A program made the position numbers and the translations under genes. From Bacillota bacterium (lineage in GTDB: Bacteria > Bacillota > Syntrophomonadia > Syntrophomonadales > Syntrophomonadaceae): a DNA stretch of 37,137 bases. The notes under the pieces are model-generated. The model searched no databases. It was given only the letters and a program-made list of their open reading frames with translations, and had not been told where the DNA came from. The stretch covers positions 1 through 37,137 of the forward strand of contig JAKPGY010000071.1 in the NCBI GenBank assembly GCA_029550685.1, read 5' to 3'. Each line of letters opens with the position of its first letter. The stretch's first letter is position 1. This document shows, one piece after another, positions 1-9,094 of this stretch.

Positions 1-936
1 ACCGATCACCAGACCTTGGATGGACTGGACCAGGGTTTGGAAGGATACTATGATAAAACTTTGGTTTTAATCGGCATGGAGGTAAATGAACATAGCCATC
101 ATTATCTGGCTCTGGATGTTGGGGCGGTAGTCCCTGATAATGAGAGTCACCCCCAGAAGGTAATTGACGATGTAAACCAGCAGAAAGGTATCGGGATTAT
201 TGCCCATCCTATTGAAAGAGGATCAAAATTTTATCATAATGGGTTGACCTTTTTGTGGACCGACTGGTCGGTGCGGAATTTCCAAGGCATAGAAATTTGG
301 AATCATTTATCCCGTTGGCGTGATGAATTGACTGGCATTTTGAAAGGATTGCTGCTGGTGTTTAAACCATCGTTAGCGCTACACAAAGGCCCCTACCGGG
401 AGACGCTAAAAATTCTTGATCGTTATCAAGTGCAGGGTGAGCGGGTTTTTGCCTATGGAGGTTCTGACGCTCACGGAATTAGAATTAAACTACCGCTGAT
501 CGGCATAGAAATTGGTTCCTATGAACAGGGATTTCGTTCAATTAATATGCATATTTTGACCGAGCAGCCGAGGCAGAATAGCTTGGATCACGACCGTAAA
601 CTTATCTACCAGGCTTTGGCCAAAGGAAACAGCTGGGTAAGTTGTGATTATTATCTCAATAGCCGGGGATTTCGCTTTGAGGCCCAAAGTCCTCAGGGCA
701 GGTGGGGGATGGGGAGTACCATACCCTGGCACCGGGGCATAGATTTATATGTCAAAACTCCTTATCCGGCCCGGGTGTCGATGCTGCGCAATGGAAGACC
801 TTGGGCGACAAGCCAGGGAGATAAACACCGGTTTTCCGTAAATCGCAGTGGTGTTTACCGGGTCGAAGCTGAGCACCGCCGAGGATGGAGTTGGCAACCC
901 TGGATATTCTCCAACCCTATTTGGATCATTGAATGA
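1..936 (+). CDS. PHP-domain metal-dependent phosphoesterase (5' end outside window)
   Basis: The reading frame is open from the first base, and the first visible codons read T-D-H, the metal-binding motif that opens PHP domains, so the true start lies upstream. Further metal-ligand motifs are visible: an I-A-H-P block near residue 67 and G-S-D-A-H-G near residue 154, both typical of PHP phosphoesterases. PHP proteins hydrolyse phosphoester bonds with bound metal ions; the substrate here cannot be told. The C-terminal 100 residues (about 210-311) look like a small beta-rich add-on with many Trp and Arg. No secretion signal can be judged because the N terminus is missing. A terminator at 1027-1064 separates the gene from the dcw cluster, so it probably ends another transcription unit. 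The PHP family call is firm; the role is unknown. Confidence 0.8.
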   Translation, partial: TDHQTLDGLDQGLEGYYDKTLVLIGMEVNEHSHHYLALDVGAVVPDNESHPQKVIDDVNQQKGIGIIAHPIERGSKFYHNGLTFLWTDWSVRNFQGIEIWNHLSRWRDELTGILKGLLLVFKPSLALHKGPYRETLKILDRYQVQGERVFAYGGSDAHGIRIKLPLIGIEIGSYEQGFRSINMHILTEQPRQNSLDHDRKLIYQALAKGNSWVSCDYYLNSRGFRFEAQSPQGRWGMGSTIPWHRGIDLYVKTPYPARVSMLRNGRPWATSQGDKHRFSVNRSGVYRVEAEHRRGWSWQPWIFSNPIWIIE

Positions 937-1026
937 CAAAAAGCTAAATCTCACAGAATGACATAGGTCATTAGATAACTAGGACAAAAGTACAATATTT
1001 TGTACAAAAATATTTTCAATAAGGAG

Positions 1027-1064
1027 GCTGAATTGCGCTATAAATGGGCAAATTCAGCTTTTTT
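1027..1064 (+). terminator. Rho-independent terminator after the PHP gene
   Basis: An inverted repeat pairs GCTGAATT (from 1027) with AATTCAGC (ending 1058); two further GC pairs form across a single bulge. Six T residues follow directly. It lies 90 bp after the PHP stop codon and upstream of the mraZ operator, so it probably insulates the dcw cluster from upstream transcription. Confidence 0.75.
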
Positions 1065-1140
1065 CTTGCATGTGGTGACGAAAAAACAACTATGTAATTA
1101 ATTTCACAAAGCAGGTACAGGAGATCTCTAAATAGAATAG

Positions 1141-1166
1141 AGTGGATTAAAGTGGGGAAAAGTGGT
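1141..1166 (+). promoter_or_regulatory. MraZ operator: three AGTGG repeats with 10-bp period
   Basis: AGTGG occurs at 1141, 1151 and 1161, an exact 10-bp spacing of one helical turn, with A-rich spacers (AGTGGATTAA, AGTGGGGAAA, AGTGGT). MraZ proteins are known to bind tandem GTGG-type repeats of this period upstream of their own gene in E. coli and mollicutes. mraZ starts 45 bp downstream. Autoregulation of the dcw operon is inferred. I found no convincing sigma-A promoter in 1065-1140; TAGAAT at 1133-1138 is a possible -10 without a matching -35. Confidence 0.75.
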
Positions 1167-1210
1167 AGACTATCCCTGAAGTCACTCTTAAAGCAGGGGG
1201 TTAAGCGATA

Positions 1211-1642
1211 ATGTTCTTGGGTGAATATCAACATTCACTGGACAATAAGGGTCGCATAACTGTGCCTGCTAAGTTTAGGGATCAGCTCAGTGATCGTTTT
1301 GTGGCTACCAAGGGTTTGGAGAACTGTATTTTTCTGTTCCCATTAAATGAGTGGCACAACATAGAAGAAAAACTCCGTTCGCTGCCCATGACTCGTGCTG
1401 ATGCCCGTTCTTTCGTACGATTTTTTTTCTCCGGTGCCTCAGAATTAGAAGTGGATAAGCAGGGAAGAACGGTATTACCGGCGAATTTAAGGGAATATGC
1501 AGGAATCGACAAAGATGTTGTCATTATAGGGGTGGGGTCTCGAGCCGAGATTTGGGCTAGTGATAAATGGGAAGAATACAACCAGGATAAAGCCGGGCGT
1601 TACGAGCAACTGGCTGAAAATCTTGTAGATCTCGGCATTTAG
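1211..1642 (+). CDS. mraZ: Transcriptional regulator MraZ
   Basis: 143 aa, the usual family length. It contains two SpoVT/AbrB-type half-domains, each with the conserved D-x-x-x-R signature: D-N-K-G-R near residues 11-15 and D-K-Q-G-R near residues 82-86. MraZ forms ring oligomers and binds tandem GTGG repeats to control the division and cell wall operon. Here such repeats lie just upstream at 1141-1166. The ATG at 1211 is preceded by an AGGGGG ribosome site at 1195-1200. It is the first gene of the dcw cluster, with rsmH following after 10 bp. Confidence 0.96.
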   Translation: MFLGEYQHSLDNKGRITVPAKFRDQLSDRFVATKGLENCIFLFPLNEWHNIEEKLRSLPMTRADARSFVRFFFSGASELEVDKQGRTVLPANLREYAGIDKDVVIIGVGSRAEIWASDKWEEYNQDKAGRYEQLAENLVDLGI

Positions 1643-1652
1643 GAGAGATAAT

Positions 1653-2573
1653 TTGCACCAGCCTGTATTGCTTTATGAAACTATTTTCTATTTACTTAAT
1701 AAGCCTGACGGTATCTATGTGGACGGTACCGTAGGCGGAGGCGGACATCTGCACGAATTACTGCAGAAGTTAAACAAAAAAGCTCGGATTCTGGCTTTGG
1801 ATAAGGATCTGCATACTCTGGAAGAAACCAAAAGAAGGTTTCAACATGACCCCCGAGTGATATTTGTACATGAGGATTTCCGCCATTTAAGCCGGGTCCT
1901 GGCAGAGCATAACTTGACTAAAGTGGATGGAATAATGCTGGATCTGGGGGTATCATCTTTTCAACTTGACCTGGAAGAGCGAGGGTTCAGCTTTCATGAT
2001 GATGCCAGATTAGATATGAGGATGAACAGGCAGGATCAGTTATCCGCCTGGGATGTAGTAAATACATATGATGAATCAGATCTGGTCAGGATTTTAATCC
2101 AGTATGGGGAAGAAAAATATGCCCGCTCTATTGTCAGTAATATAATAAAGAAGAGACAGGGCAAAACCATTGATACTACTTTAGAGCTGGCCGAATTAAT
2201 CAAGGCTTCGGTTCCAGCCAGTTATAGACGAGAGAAGCATCCGGCCCGTAAGACTTTTCAAGCTCTGCGGATGGAGGTTAATGATGAATTAGGTGCTATC
2301 GAAACTGTGTTGCCCCAAGCGGTAGAGCTTCTTAATCCGGGAGGTCGGTTATGTGTAATTACTTTTCATTCACTGGAGGACCGTCTCGTAAAACACTTTA
2401 TGCAGTGGGAGGCTCGGACATGTATCTGTCCGCCGGGATTACCGGTATGTACATGCAATCACCAGGCTAGATTAGAAATATTAACTCGTAAACCAGTTCA
2501 GCCTACTCCGGAAGAATGCCAGCGCAACCCGAGATCACGCAGCGCGAAACTCCGGGCAGCCAGCAGAATCTAG
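1653..2573 (+). CDS. rsmH: 16S rRNA m4C1402 methyltransferase RsmH (MraW)
   Basis: 306 aa. RsmH methylates N4 of C1402 in the decoding centre of 16S rRNA using SAM. The N-terminal H-Q-P-V-L-L start and the glycine-rich SAM loop V-D-G-T-V-G-G-G-G-H (23-32) are family hallmarks, as are L-D-L-G-V-S-S-F near 96 and the F-H-S-L-E-D-R block near 239. A Cys-rich stretch near 253-269 is also visible. The start is a TTG at 1653 with AGGAGA at 1641-1646; no better in-frame start fits the family N terminus. It is the second gene of the dcw operon, as in most bacteria. Confidence 0.96.
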   Translation: MHQPVLLYETIFYLLNKPDGIYVDGTVGGGGHLHELLQKLNKKARILALDKDLHTLEETKRRFQHDPRVIFVHEDFRHLSRVLAEHNLTKVDGIMLDLGVSSFQLDLEERGFSFHDDARLDMRMNRQDQLSAWDVVNTYDESDLVRILIQYGEEKYARSIVSNIIKKRQGKTIDTTLELAELIKASVPASYRREKHPARKTFQALRMEVNDELGAIETVLPQAVELLNPGGRLCVITFHSLEDRLVKHFMQWEARTCICPPGLPVCTCNHQARLEILTRKPVQPTPEECQRNPRSRSAKLRAASRI

Positions 2574-2600
2574 TTCTAGTAGTCAGGGAGGACGAATAGG

Positions 2601-3077
2601 ATGATACAGGCAGGCTTAGATTATGCAAATAATTGGGATCCTCAGTCTTTTTACCGGCCGGTACCGCAAGTTAAAAAAGTGCGTCGTACTTATCGAAAAA
2701 CTAATCCTAAAGGAAAAGTGGTTTTTAAAGCTGCGGTTGCCTTGTTCGTCTATGCCCTGATTCTGGTTTATCTGTGTATTAAAGGTGCTGTTCTGGGATA
2801 TCAGATTGTTGCCTTGGAAAAGGAAATACAGGAATTAGAAACGGTTAACCGGCGTATTGAATATACCGTAGCTCAAAAGTGCTCCCTGGATTATGTTGAA
2901 GCTGCTGCTATGCAATTGGGCATGGAAAAAGCATCGCAAGGTATAGCTGTCGCAGTATTACCGGATATTGAACAGGTGACTATAGATGAAAATACCGAAA
3001 CCCCCACTCAGGCAGAAAAGAATCCCTTAAATAAGCTATATAATAACCTACTTATGCTTGCCCACCGTAATCCATAA
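2601..3077 (+). CDS. ftsL: FtsL-like septum protein
   Basis: 158 aa. It has a basic N-terminal cytoplasmic part (residues 1-42, rich in K and R), one transmembrane segment (about 43-65), and a short extracytoplasmic coiled coil beginning with the leucine and glutamate-rich stretch at about 75-100. This is the single-pass bitopic layout of FtsL, which joins FtsQ/DivIB and FtsB/DivIC at the septum and controls the FtsW-PBP synthase pair. FtsL sequences diverge strongly, so the call rests on topology and on the position between rsmH and the PBP gene. The ATG has a GGGAGGA ribosome site 10 bp upstream. The C-terminal tail (about 125-158) is polar and of unknown role. Confidence 0.8.
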   Translation: MIQAGLDYANNWDPQSFYRPVPQVKKVRRTYRKTNPKGKVVFKAAVALFVYALILVYLCIKGAVLGYQIVALEKEIQELETVNRRIEYTVAQKCSLDYVEAAAMQLGMEKASQGIAVAVLPDIEQVTIDENTETPTQAEKNPLNKLYNNLLMLAHRNP

Positions 3078-3096
3078 TGCAGCGAGGTGAACCTCT

Positions 3097-5217
3097 ATGC
3101 AAACAACCAATCTGCAGGTTCGAAAGCGTATTGCCACGCTTTTTTTCTTATTTACTATGATATTTCTTTTGCTGGGGTGCCGTATCTTTTGGGTTCAATT
3201 TGTAAGGGGAGCGGAATTATCAGAAAAGGCCCTGCAAAACCGTATGCGTGATATCCCTGTGAAAGCTAAAAGGGGAATAATATATGACCGTAATGGTGAA
3301 GAATTAGCTATTTCGATCAGTGCTGATTCGGTATATGCCATACCTGCAGAAGTGCTGGCTTCCAAAGAGGAAAAGGAAGTAGCCGCCAAGTTGGCTGCCA
3401 TTTTGGAAATGGATGAAGATAATTTATATCGACGAATCACTCGTACCAGTTCCTTTGAGTGGGTAAAACGGCAGATAAAACCAGAACAAGCCCAGGAGAT
3501 AAGGGAAGCCGACCTTCCCGGTATTGGTCTTACCGAGGAGAGTCGCCGGTATTATCCCAAAAATACACTGGCTAGCCACATCTTAGGTATATCCGGTGTT
3601 GACCATAATGGCTTAGAAGGTATCGATTTCTATTACGACGACTTGGTGGGAGGTACCGAAGGAAGAATCGTGGTGGAGCATGATGCTGCTAACCGTCCTA
3701 TACCTGAAGCCATTCACAAGTATATTCCTCCTGTGGACGGCGCTAACTTAGTACTTACTATCGATGAAACCATTCAATATATAACTGAACGTGAGCTCGA
3801 CAAGGTATTCAAAGAACGCCAGGCCAAATCCGCCGCGGCCATAGTTATGGACCCTGCTACGGGGGAAATACTGGCTATGGCTTCACGTCCTACCTTTGAT
3901 CCCAATAATTACAATGATTATCCTGCTCAAAATCGCAGAAATTATGCCATCAATGATGCTTTTGAACCCGGGTCTACCATGAAAATATGCACCGCTGCTA
4001 TGGCATTGGAAGAGAAGATTGTTGGATCAACAAGTCAGTTTTATTGTCCCGGATATATAAAGGTGGGTAAGGAAACCATTCGCTGTTCGGCTGGCACCTC
4101 CCATGGCAGTCAGACTTTCGCGGAAATTGTGGAGAATTCATGTAACGTTGGCTTTGTGCAAGTAGGTTTAGACTTGGGCCTGGAAAGGTATTATAAATAT
4201 TTACATGCCTTTGGTTTTGGGAAGACTACTGGCATAGATCTGCCTGGTGAAGCTGAAGGTATTATAGTGCCTCAATCTAGAGCTATGCAGATAGACCTGG
4301 CTACTATGGCCTTCGGGCAGGCTAATGCCGTAACTGCCATTCAGATGACTACTGCCGTAGCAGCTGTTGCCAATGATGGCAAACTCATGCAACCACACCT
4401 GGTGCGGCAAGTCATAGATAAGGACGGCCAGGTAATTAAACAGGTTGAGCCTAAGACTGTCAGACAGGTTATTTCTTCAGAAACTGCTCGGGAATTATGC
4501 GAGATATTGGAAGGTGAGGTAACCAACGGAACTGGCAAGAATGCATTTATGCCAGGGTATCGTGCAGCTGGAAAAACCGGGACCGCACAAAAGATATCTC
4601 CTACTGGAGGATATTTGTCCAATGAGTATGTAGCTTCGTTTATTGGTTTTGCACCAGCGGATGATCCTCGCCTGGTATGTATGGTTGTAGTTGATGCTCC
4701 CCAGGGTTATCCCTACTATGGAGGGTGGGTGGCGGCTCCTGTATTCAAGGCTATCATGGAGGACTCCCTGCGCTACCTGGACGTTCCCAAACGAGATGAG
4801 CATGACCTCACGGCAGAAAACCAACCTGCCATAGAAAAGGTTTTAGTACCGGATGTGGTTAACCTGCCTTTAGCAGAAGCTCTCACCACCATAAAAGCTC
4901 GGGGTTTGGCTGTAAAAGTAACCGGAGAAGGCAATATTGTATGGCAGCAAACCCCTAAACCAAATACCAGATTGCCTCAAAATTCTGAGGTTATCATATA
5001 CTTATCTCCTTTTGACCAGGCAGGAGAGAATACCGAGGTGACGGTACCGGATCTGCAGGGTAAATCTATGAAAGAAGTGGCAAAAATCTTAGCAGATCTA
5101 GGACTTCACCTGATACCGGAAGGGTTTGGCCTGGCTTACGAACAGTCGCCGGCGGCAGGTAAAGTAGTTACCAGTGGATCAAATATTAAAGTTAAATTCC
5201 AGCCAGTGGGGGAATAA
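3097..5217 (+). CDS. spoVD: Division/sporulation class B penicillin-binding protein (SpoVD/FtsI) with two PASTA domains
   Basis: 706 aa. One N-terminal membrane anchor (about 12-33), a PBP dimerisation domain (about 50-215), and a transpeptidase domain with all three catalytic motifs: S-T-M-K at 293-296 with nucleophile S293, S-C-N at 348-350, and K-T-G at 493-495. Two C-terminal PASTA domains follow (about 583-637 and 648-703). It cross-links septal peptidoglycan together with the SEDS polymerase FtsW/SpoVE encoded downstream. PASTA domains in this dcw position occur in both PBP2B (division) and SpoVD (spore cortex) of Bacillus; with no second paralogue visible, the protein may serve vegetative division, cortex synthesis, or both. 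A GAGGTGA site precedes the ATG. Confidence 0.93.
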   Translation: MQTTNLQVRKRIATLFFLFTMIFLLLGCRIFWVQFVRGAELSEKALQNRMRDIPVKAKRGIIYDRNGEELAISISADSVYAIPAEVLASKEEKEVAAKLAAILEMDEDNLYRRITRTSSFEWVKRQIKPEQAQEIREADLPGIGLTEESRRYYPKNTLASHILGISGVDHNGLEGIDFYYDDLVGGTEGRIVVEHDAANRPIPEAIHKYIPPVDGANLVLTIDETIQYITERELDKVFKERQAKSAAAIVMDPATGEILAMASRPTFDPNNYNDYPAQNRRNYAINDAFEPGSTMKICTAAMALEEKIVGSTSQFYCPGYIKVGKETIRCSAGTSHGSQTFAEIVENSCNVGFVQVGLDLGLERYYKYLHAFGFGKTTGIDLPGEAEGIIVPQSRAMQIDLATMAFGQANAVTAIQMTTAVAAVANDGKLMQPHLVRQVIDKDGQVIKQVEPKTVRQVISSETARELCEILEGEVTNGTGKNAFMPGYRAAGKTGTAQKISPTGGYLSNEYVASFIGFAPADDPRLVCMVVVDAPQGYPYYGGWVAAPVFKAIMEDSLRYLDVPKRDEHDLTAENQPAIEKVLVPDVVNLPLAEALTTIKARGLAVKVTGEGNIVWQQTPKPNTRLPQNSEVIIYLSPFDQAGENTEVTVPDLQGKSMKEVAKILADLGLHLIPEGFGLAYEQSPAAGKVVTSGSNIKVKFQPVGE

Positions 5218-5242
5218 CCGATTTATGAAAGGATGATCATCC

Positions 5243-6709
5243 ATGCGGTTAGATCAGGTATGCTCAGGCATTGATTATATTATTATCCAGGGAAGTCTGG
5301 AAACTGAGATTACTGGTATTTGCTATGATTCACGCCAAGTTGGTCCTGGGAACCTTTTTGTATGTGTAGTTGGACAAAATACCGATGGGCACCAGTATGC
5401 TCATCAGGCTGTTCAATCGGGGGCCGCGGCTGTACTGGCGGAAAAGGAAATAGATGTAGGCAGCCAGGCTGCTTTGATACTCACTGCTGATACTCGTTTA
5501 GGATTGGCTAAGGCTGCTGCCAATTTTTATGGCCATCCATCCAAGCAGTTACGGGTGGTTGGAGTAACAGGTACTAATGGAAAAACTACCACTACCCATC
5601 TTATACAGGCGATTCTAAGTGAATATAATAAATCAGCCGGAATATTAGGAACCTTGTATGCTCGCTTGGGGGATATTACCAAACAATACGGACATACCAC
5701 CCCAGAATCTGTTGATATTCAGGAATTCTTCCGGTTGTTAGTTGATAATGGAGCTGACTATGCGGTTATGGAGGTGTCTTCCCATGCTTTGGATCTACAC
5801 CGTGTAGACACCATTCACTTCGATGCAGCCATATTTACTAATCTTACTCAGGATCATCTGGATTACCACCAAACTATGGAAAACTATCGAGAAGCTAAGC
5901 TGAAACTGTTCAGAATGGTAGACGAGAAGCCGGAAAACTTTTGTATTGTAAACAAGGATGACCCATCATCCCCTTATTTCACTCAAGCATCCCCGGTTCC
6001 GTATTATACTTATGGAATTAAATCCGCTGCTGATGTACGAGCGGTGGAAATACGAAGTACTCTTAAAGGTACCCAATTCAAAGTGCTATTTGAAAACCAG
6101 TCATTTACCATTACCATGAAATTAATTGGCGGATTTAGCGTATATAATGCTTTAGCTGCTATTACTTTTGCTTTGGCAGAAAAAATACCAGTTCCGGTTA
6201 TTCAACAGGCATTTTTAAATATTGAAGGAGTAGCTGGCCGGTTTGAACAGGTTGATCTGGGACAGGATTATACTGTGGTAGTGGATTATGCCCATACCCC
6301 TGACGGGCTGGAGAACATTTTACGGACCGCCCGGCAGCTAGCTGGGAATCGATTGATTACTGTATTTGGCTGTGGCGGTGACCGGGATAAGACTAAAAGG
6401 CCGTTGATGGGTGAAATTGCCGGGCGCTATTCAGATTTTTGCATTGTGACTTCAGATAACCCGCGCACTGAAGACCCCCAGGCTATTATTGATGATATTT
6501 TGCCCGGGTTAAACCGGGTGGAAACGTCTCGTTACGCAGTTGTTCCTGACCGCCGTGAAGCTATCAGACATGCCATTAACATAGCTAAAAGTGGTGATTT
6601 AGTAGTAATAGCCGGGAAAGGGCATGAAACTTACCAACTGGTTATGGGGCAGGTTTTAGATTTTGATGATCGTATAGTAGCTGCAGAAATGATTAAGGAG
6701 AAGATGTAA
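5243..6709 (+). CDS. murE: UDP-MurNAc-tripeptide synthetase MurE (meso-DAP type)
   Basis: 488 aa. MurE adds the third amino acid of the stem peptide in the cytoplasm, using ATP. The Mur ligase P-loop G-T-N-G-K-T-T-T-T lies at 110-118 and the carbamylated-lysine region R-E-A-K-L-K at about 216-221. The motif D-N-P-R at 405-408 is the established marker for ligases that add meso-diaminopimelate rather than lysine, so the cell wall is predicted to be DAP-type, as in Bacillus and most Clostridia. It lies 25 bp after the PBP gene and 2 bp before murF, clearly in one operon. Confidence 0.97.
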   Translation: MRLDQVCSGIDYIIIQGSLETEITGICYDSRQVGPGNLFVCVVGQNTDGHQYAHQAVQSGAAAVLAEKEIDVGSQAALILTADTRLGLAKAAANFYGHPSKQLRVVGVTGTNGKTTTTHLIQAILSEYNKSAGILGTLYARLGDITKQYGHTTPESVDIQEFFRLLVDNGADYAVMEVSSHALDLHRVDTIHFDAAIFTNLTQDHLDYHQTMENYREAKLKLFRMVDEKPENFCIVNKDDPSSPYFTQASPVPYYTYGIKSAADVRAVEIRSTLKGTQFKVLFENQSFTITMKLIGGFSVYNALAAITFALAEKIPVPVIQQAFLNIEGVAGRFEQVDLGQDYTVVVDYAHTPDGLENILRTARQLAGNRLITVFGCGGDRDKTKRPLMGEIAGRYSDFCIVTSDNPRTEDPQAIIDDILPGLNRVETSRYAVVPDRREAIRHAINIAKSGDLVVIAGKGHETYQLVMGQVLDFDDRIVAAEMIKEKM

Positions 6710-6711
6710 TT

Positions 6712-8091
6712 GTGCAGATAACTTTGGGATACTTAACCCGGGTTACTGGTGGTCAATTGCTTAGCGGTTATGAGCAAATGATAATAACCGGAGTTAGCAC
6801 CGACTCGCGCCAGGTAAAAAAGGGGGAAGTGTTTTTTGCCTTACCCGGTGAGAACTATGATGGACATAACTTTGTTGCAGAGGCCTTTGAAAAAGGAGCC
6901 AACGCAGCAGTAGTTTCCACGGTTGATTGTTATCTGCCTGATGAAGTTAAGCAGGGCCTGGTTCTGGTTAATGATACTGTGCAAGCCTTACAGGATTTGG
7001 CTGCTGCCTGGAGACTAAACTATAAACTTCCTTTAATCGCTATTACCGGCAGTGTAGGTAAGACTACTACCCGGGATCTACTTAGTTCAATTTTGTCTAC
7101 CAGGTGGACCACTTTAACCACTCCAGGTAACTTTAATAATGATATCGGTCTTCCCTTGACTTTGCTGAGGTTGGAAAGTGAGCATCAAGCCGCGGTAGTG
7201 GAAATGGCTATGCGCGGTCCCGGGGAAATCCTAAGGTTAGCCAGAATCACTCAGCCTACCGCTGCCATAATTACCAATGTTGAACCAGTACATCTGGAAA
7301 CACTGGGTAGCTTGGAAAACATTGCCCGGGCTAAATGCGAAATATTAGCTTCAATACAGGACTTCGCGGTCATTAACGGAGATAATCCCCTGCTGAAAAA
7401 GGAAGCCGCAAATTATTCTTGTCCTCGTTATACCTTTGGCTATAATGTAGATTGTGACTTTAGGATTATGCAGGTTAAATTGAGCCGGCGGAAACTGGGG
7501 GTGGCTGTTCAGCTTCTTAAGGAACCGGCTTACTTTGAGTTTGCTATTCCGTCCAGCAAGCTGGCTTATAATATCATAGCCGCTGCGGCGATTGCTTACC
7601 TGTATGGACTTAATGTTGATCAGATACAACAGGGATTACAAGACTATCGCCCTACCGGCAACCGCTTGAATATCTCCCCCTTAAAGGGCGGTGGTATCTT
7701 AATTAATGATACATATAATGCCAATCCGGTTTCCATGGCAGCAGCTCTGGAAACAGGGCGGGAGTTGGCGGGCTCCAGCCGTTTTGTGGCGGTATTAGGC
7801 GACATGTATGAACTGGGGGATTATGAAACGGAAGGGCATCTAACCGTTGGGGCCAAAGCGGCTCAGGTATCTGTTGATCTTCTTGTTACCATTGGCGAGA
7901 AGGGGCGCCTTATAGCCAGGGAAGCGCAAAAGCAAGGATTACCGCCTGAGCAAGTTTATCATTTCCCCGTTAAGGAAGACAGTATTGACTTCTTACGAAA
8001 CAGGGTTAGCAAGCAGGATACTGTTTTATTTAAAGCATCGCGGGGTATGCAGTTAGAGACCCTTGTTAATGATTGGCTGAAACAAGATTGA
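6712..8091 (+). CDS. murF: UDP-MurNAc-tripeptide-D-Ala-D-Ala ligase MurF
   Basis: 459 aa. MurF joins the D-Ala-D-Ala dipeptide to the UDP-MurNAc tripeptide, the last cytoplasmic step before lipid linkage. The N-terminal substrate domain carries the T-D-S-R-Q-V motif near residues 30-35; the P-loop G-S-V-G-K-T-T-T is at 113-120, with the serine-valine variant typical of MurF. The C-terminal domain shows N-D-T-Y-N-A-N-P near 330. It starts at a GTG (6712), only 2 bp after the murE stop, with the ribosome site AAGGAGAAG inside the murE end, suggesting translational coupling. Confidence 0.96.
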   Translation: MQITLGYLTRVTGGQLLSGYEQMIITGVSTDSRQVKKGEVFFALPGENYDGHNFVAEAFEKGANAAVVSTVDCYLPDEVKQGLVLVNDTVQALQDLAAAWRLNYKLPLIAITGSVGKTTTRDLLSSILSTRWTTLTTPGNFNNDIGLPLTLLRLESEHQAAVVEMAMRGPGEILRLARITQPTAAIITNVEPVHLETLGSLENIARAKCEILASIQDFAVINGDNPLLKKEAANYSCPRYTFGYNVDCDFRIMQVKLSRRKLGVAVQLLKEPAYFEFAIPSSKLAYNIIAAAAIAYLYGLNVDQIQQGLQDYRPTGNRLNISPLKGGGILINDTYNANPVSMAAALETGRELAGSSRFVAVLGDMYELGDYETEGHLTVGAKAAQVSVDLLVTIGEKGRLIAREAQKQGLPPEQVYHFPVKEDSIDFLRNRVSKQDTVLFKASRGMQLETLVNDWLKQD

Positions 8092-8106
8092 TCCAGGAGG
8101 ATACAG

Positions 8107-9081
8107 ATGCAGGGAATCGTATCGACCACTCTGCTGGCATTAGTAATTGCAATACTAATAACGCTTCTCATGGGACCAGTGTTGATACCTTTTCTGACCC
8201 GGTTAAAGGTGGGGCAGAATATACGTGAGGATGGTCCTCAGCGGCACTTAAAAAAGGCCGGAACCCCGACCATGGGAGGAATCATGATTGCCACCGCGGT
8301 TATGGCCGCCACCTTTATCATGGCCGGCAACAGCGGAGAAGCTATAGCTGCCGTGGTAGTAATGCTGGCTTTTGGTGCTGTGGGTTATTGGGATGACTAT
8401 ATCAAGGTGGTCTTAAAAAGATCCCTGGGCTTACGAGCACGGGAAAAGCTGGGCCTGCAATTGCTGATCGGCCTGGCTTTTGCATTGCTGCTCCTTTATT
8501 ATTTCCAGCGGGGAACTACAGTAGTTATTCCCTTTTCTGGTCAGGAATGGGATTTGGGTTTGGCCTATATTCCCTTTTTAATTGTAGTGCTCATAGCTAC
8601 TACCAATACCGTAAATCTGACAGATGGCTTGGATGGGCTGGCTGCCGGGGTAACTTTTTTTGTAGCTATTGCTTTCGCTTTGGTATGTCTAATGACCTCT
8701 CACTATCAACTGACCGTGTTTTGTGGTGCTTTAGCTGGAGGGTGCCTGGGTTTTCTTTTCTTTAATCGTCACCCCGCCCGGGTATTCATGGGTGATACCG
8801 GGTCTATGGCTCTGGGAGGGGCAGTAGCAGCTGTAGCCGCTCTTACTCATTCAGAATTGTTCCTGCTGCTGTTAGGTGGAGTTTATGTTCTGGAAGGTTT
8901 AAGTGTTATTTTACAGGTAATATCATTTCAGACTACAGGTCGGCGGATACTGCTTATGGCTCCGCTGCATCATCATTTTGAGCTTAAAGGCTGGCCGGAG
9001 AAAAAAGTAGTACGGTTTTTCTGGCTTATGTCTTTACTGTTTACAATGGTAGGCTTGTTAGGTTATTGGAACATTGGATAA
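8107..9081 (+). CDS. mraY: Phospho-MurNAc-pentapeptide transferase MraY
   Basis: 324 aa polytopic membrane enzyme with about ten hydrophobic segments. It transfers phospho-MurNAc-pentapeptide to undecaprenyl phosphate to make lipid I. Signature motifs are present: the catalytic D-D pair at 96-97, N-L-T-D-G-L-D-G at 170-177, M-G-D-T-G-S at 228-233, and the H-H-H loop at 288-290 followed by F-E-L-K-G-W. The ATG has an excellent CAGGAGG ribosome site. Its stop lies inside the longest possible murD frame, 13 bp before the preferred murD start. Confidence 0.97.
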   Translation: MQGIVSTTLLALVIAILITLLMGPVLIPFLTRLKVGQNIREDGPQRHLKKAGTPTMGGIMIATAVMAATFIMAGNSGEAIAAVVVMLAFGAVGYWDDYIKVVLKRSLGLRAREKLGLQLLIGLAFALLLLYYFQRGTTVVIPFSGQEWDLGLAYIPFLIVVLIATTNTVNLTDGLDGLAAGVTFFVAIAFALVCLMTSHYQLTVFCGALAGGCLGFLFFNRHPARVFMGDTGSMALGGAVAAVAALTHSELFLLLLGGVYVLEGLSVILQVISFQTTGRRILLMAPLHHHFELKGWPEKKVVRFFWLMSLLFTMVGLLGYWNIG

Positions 9082-9094
9082 GGAAGTGTGTGGC

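Noticed and set aside
9074-9094. TTG start for murD overlapping mraY
   Set aside because: Possible, but the ATG at 9095 has better ribosome-site spacing and begins at the first conserved strand.
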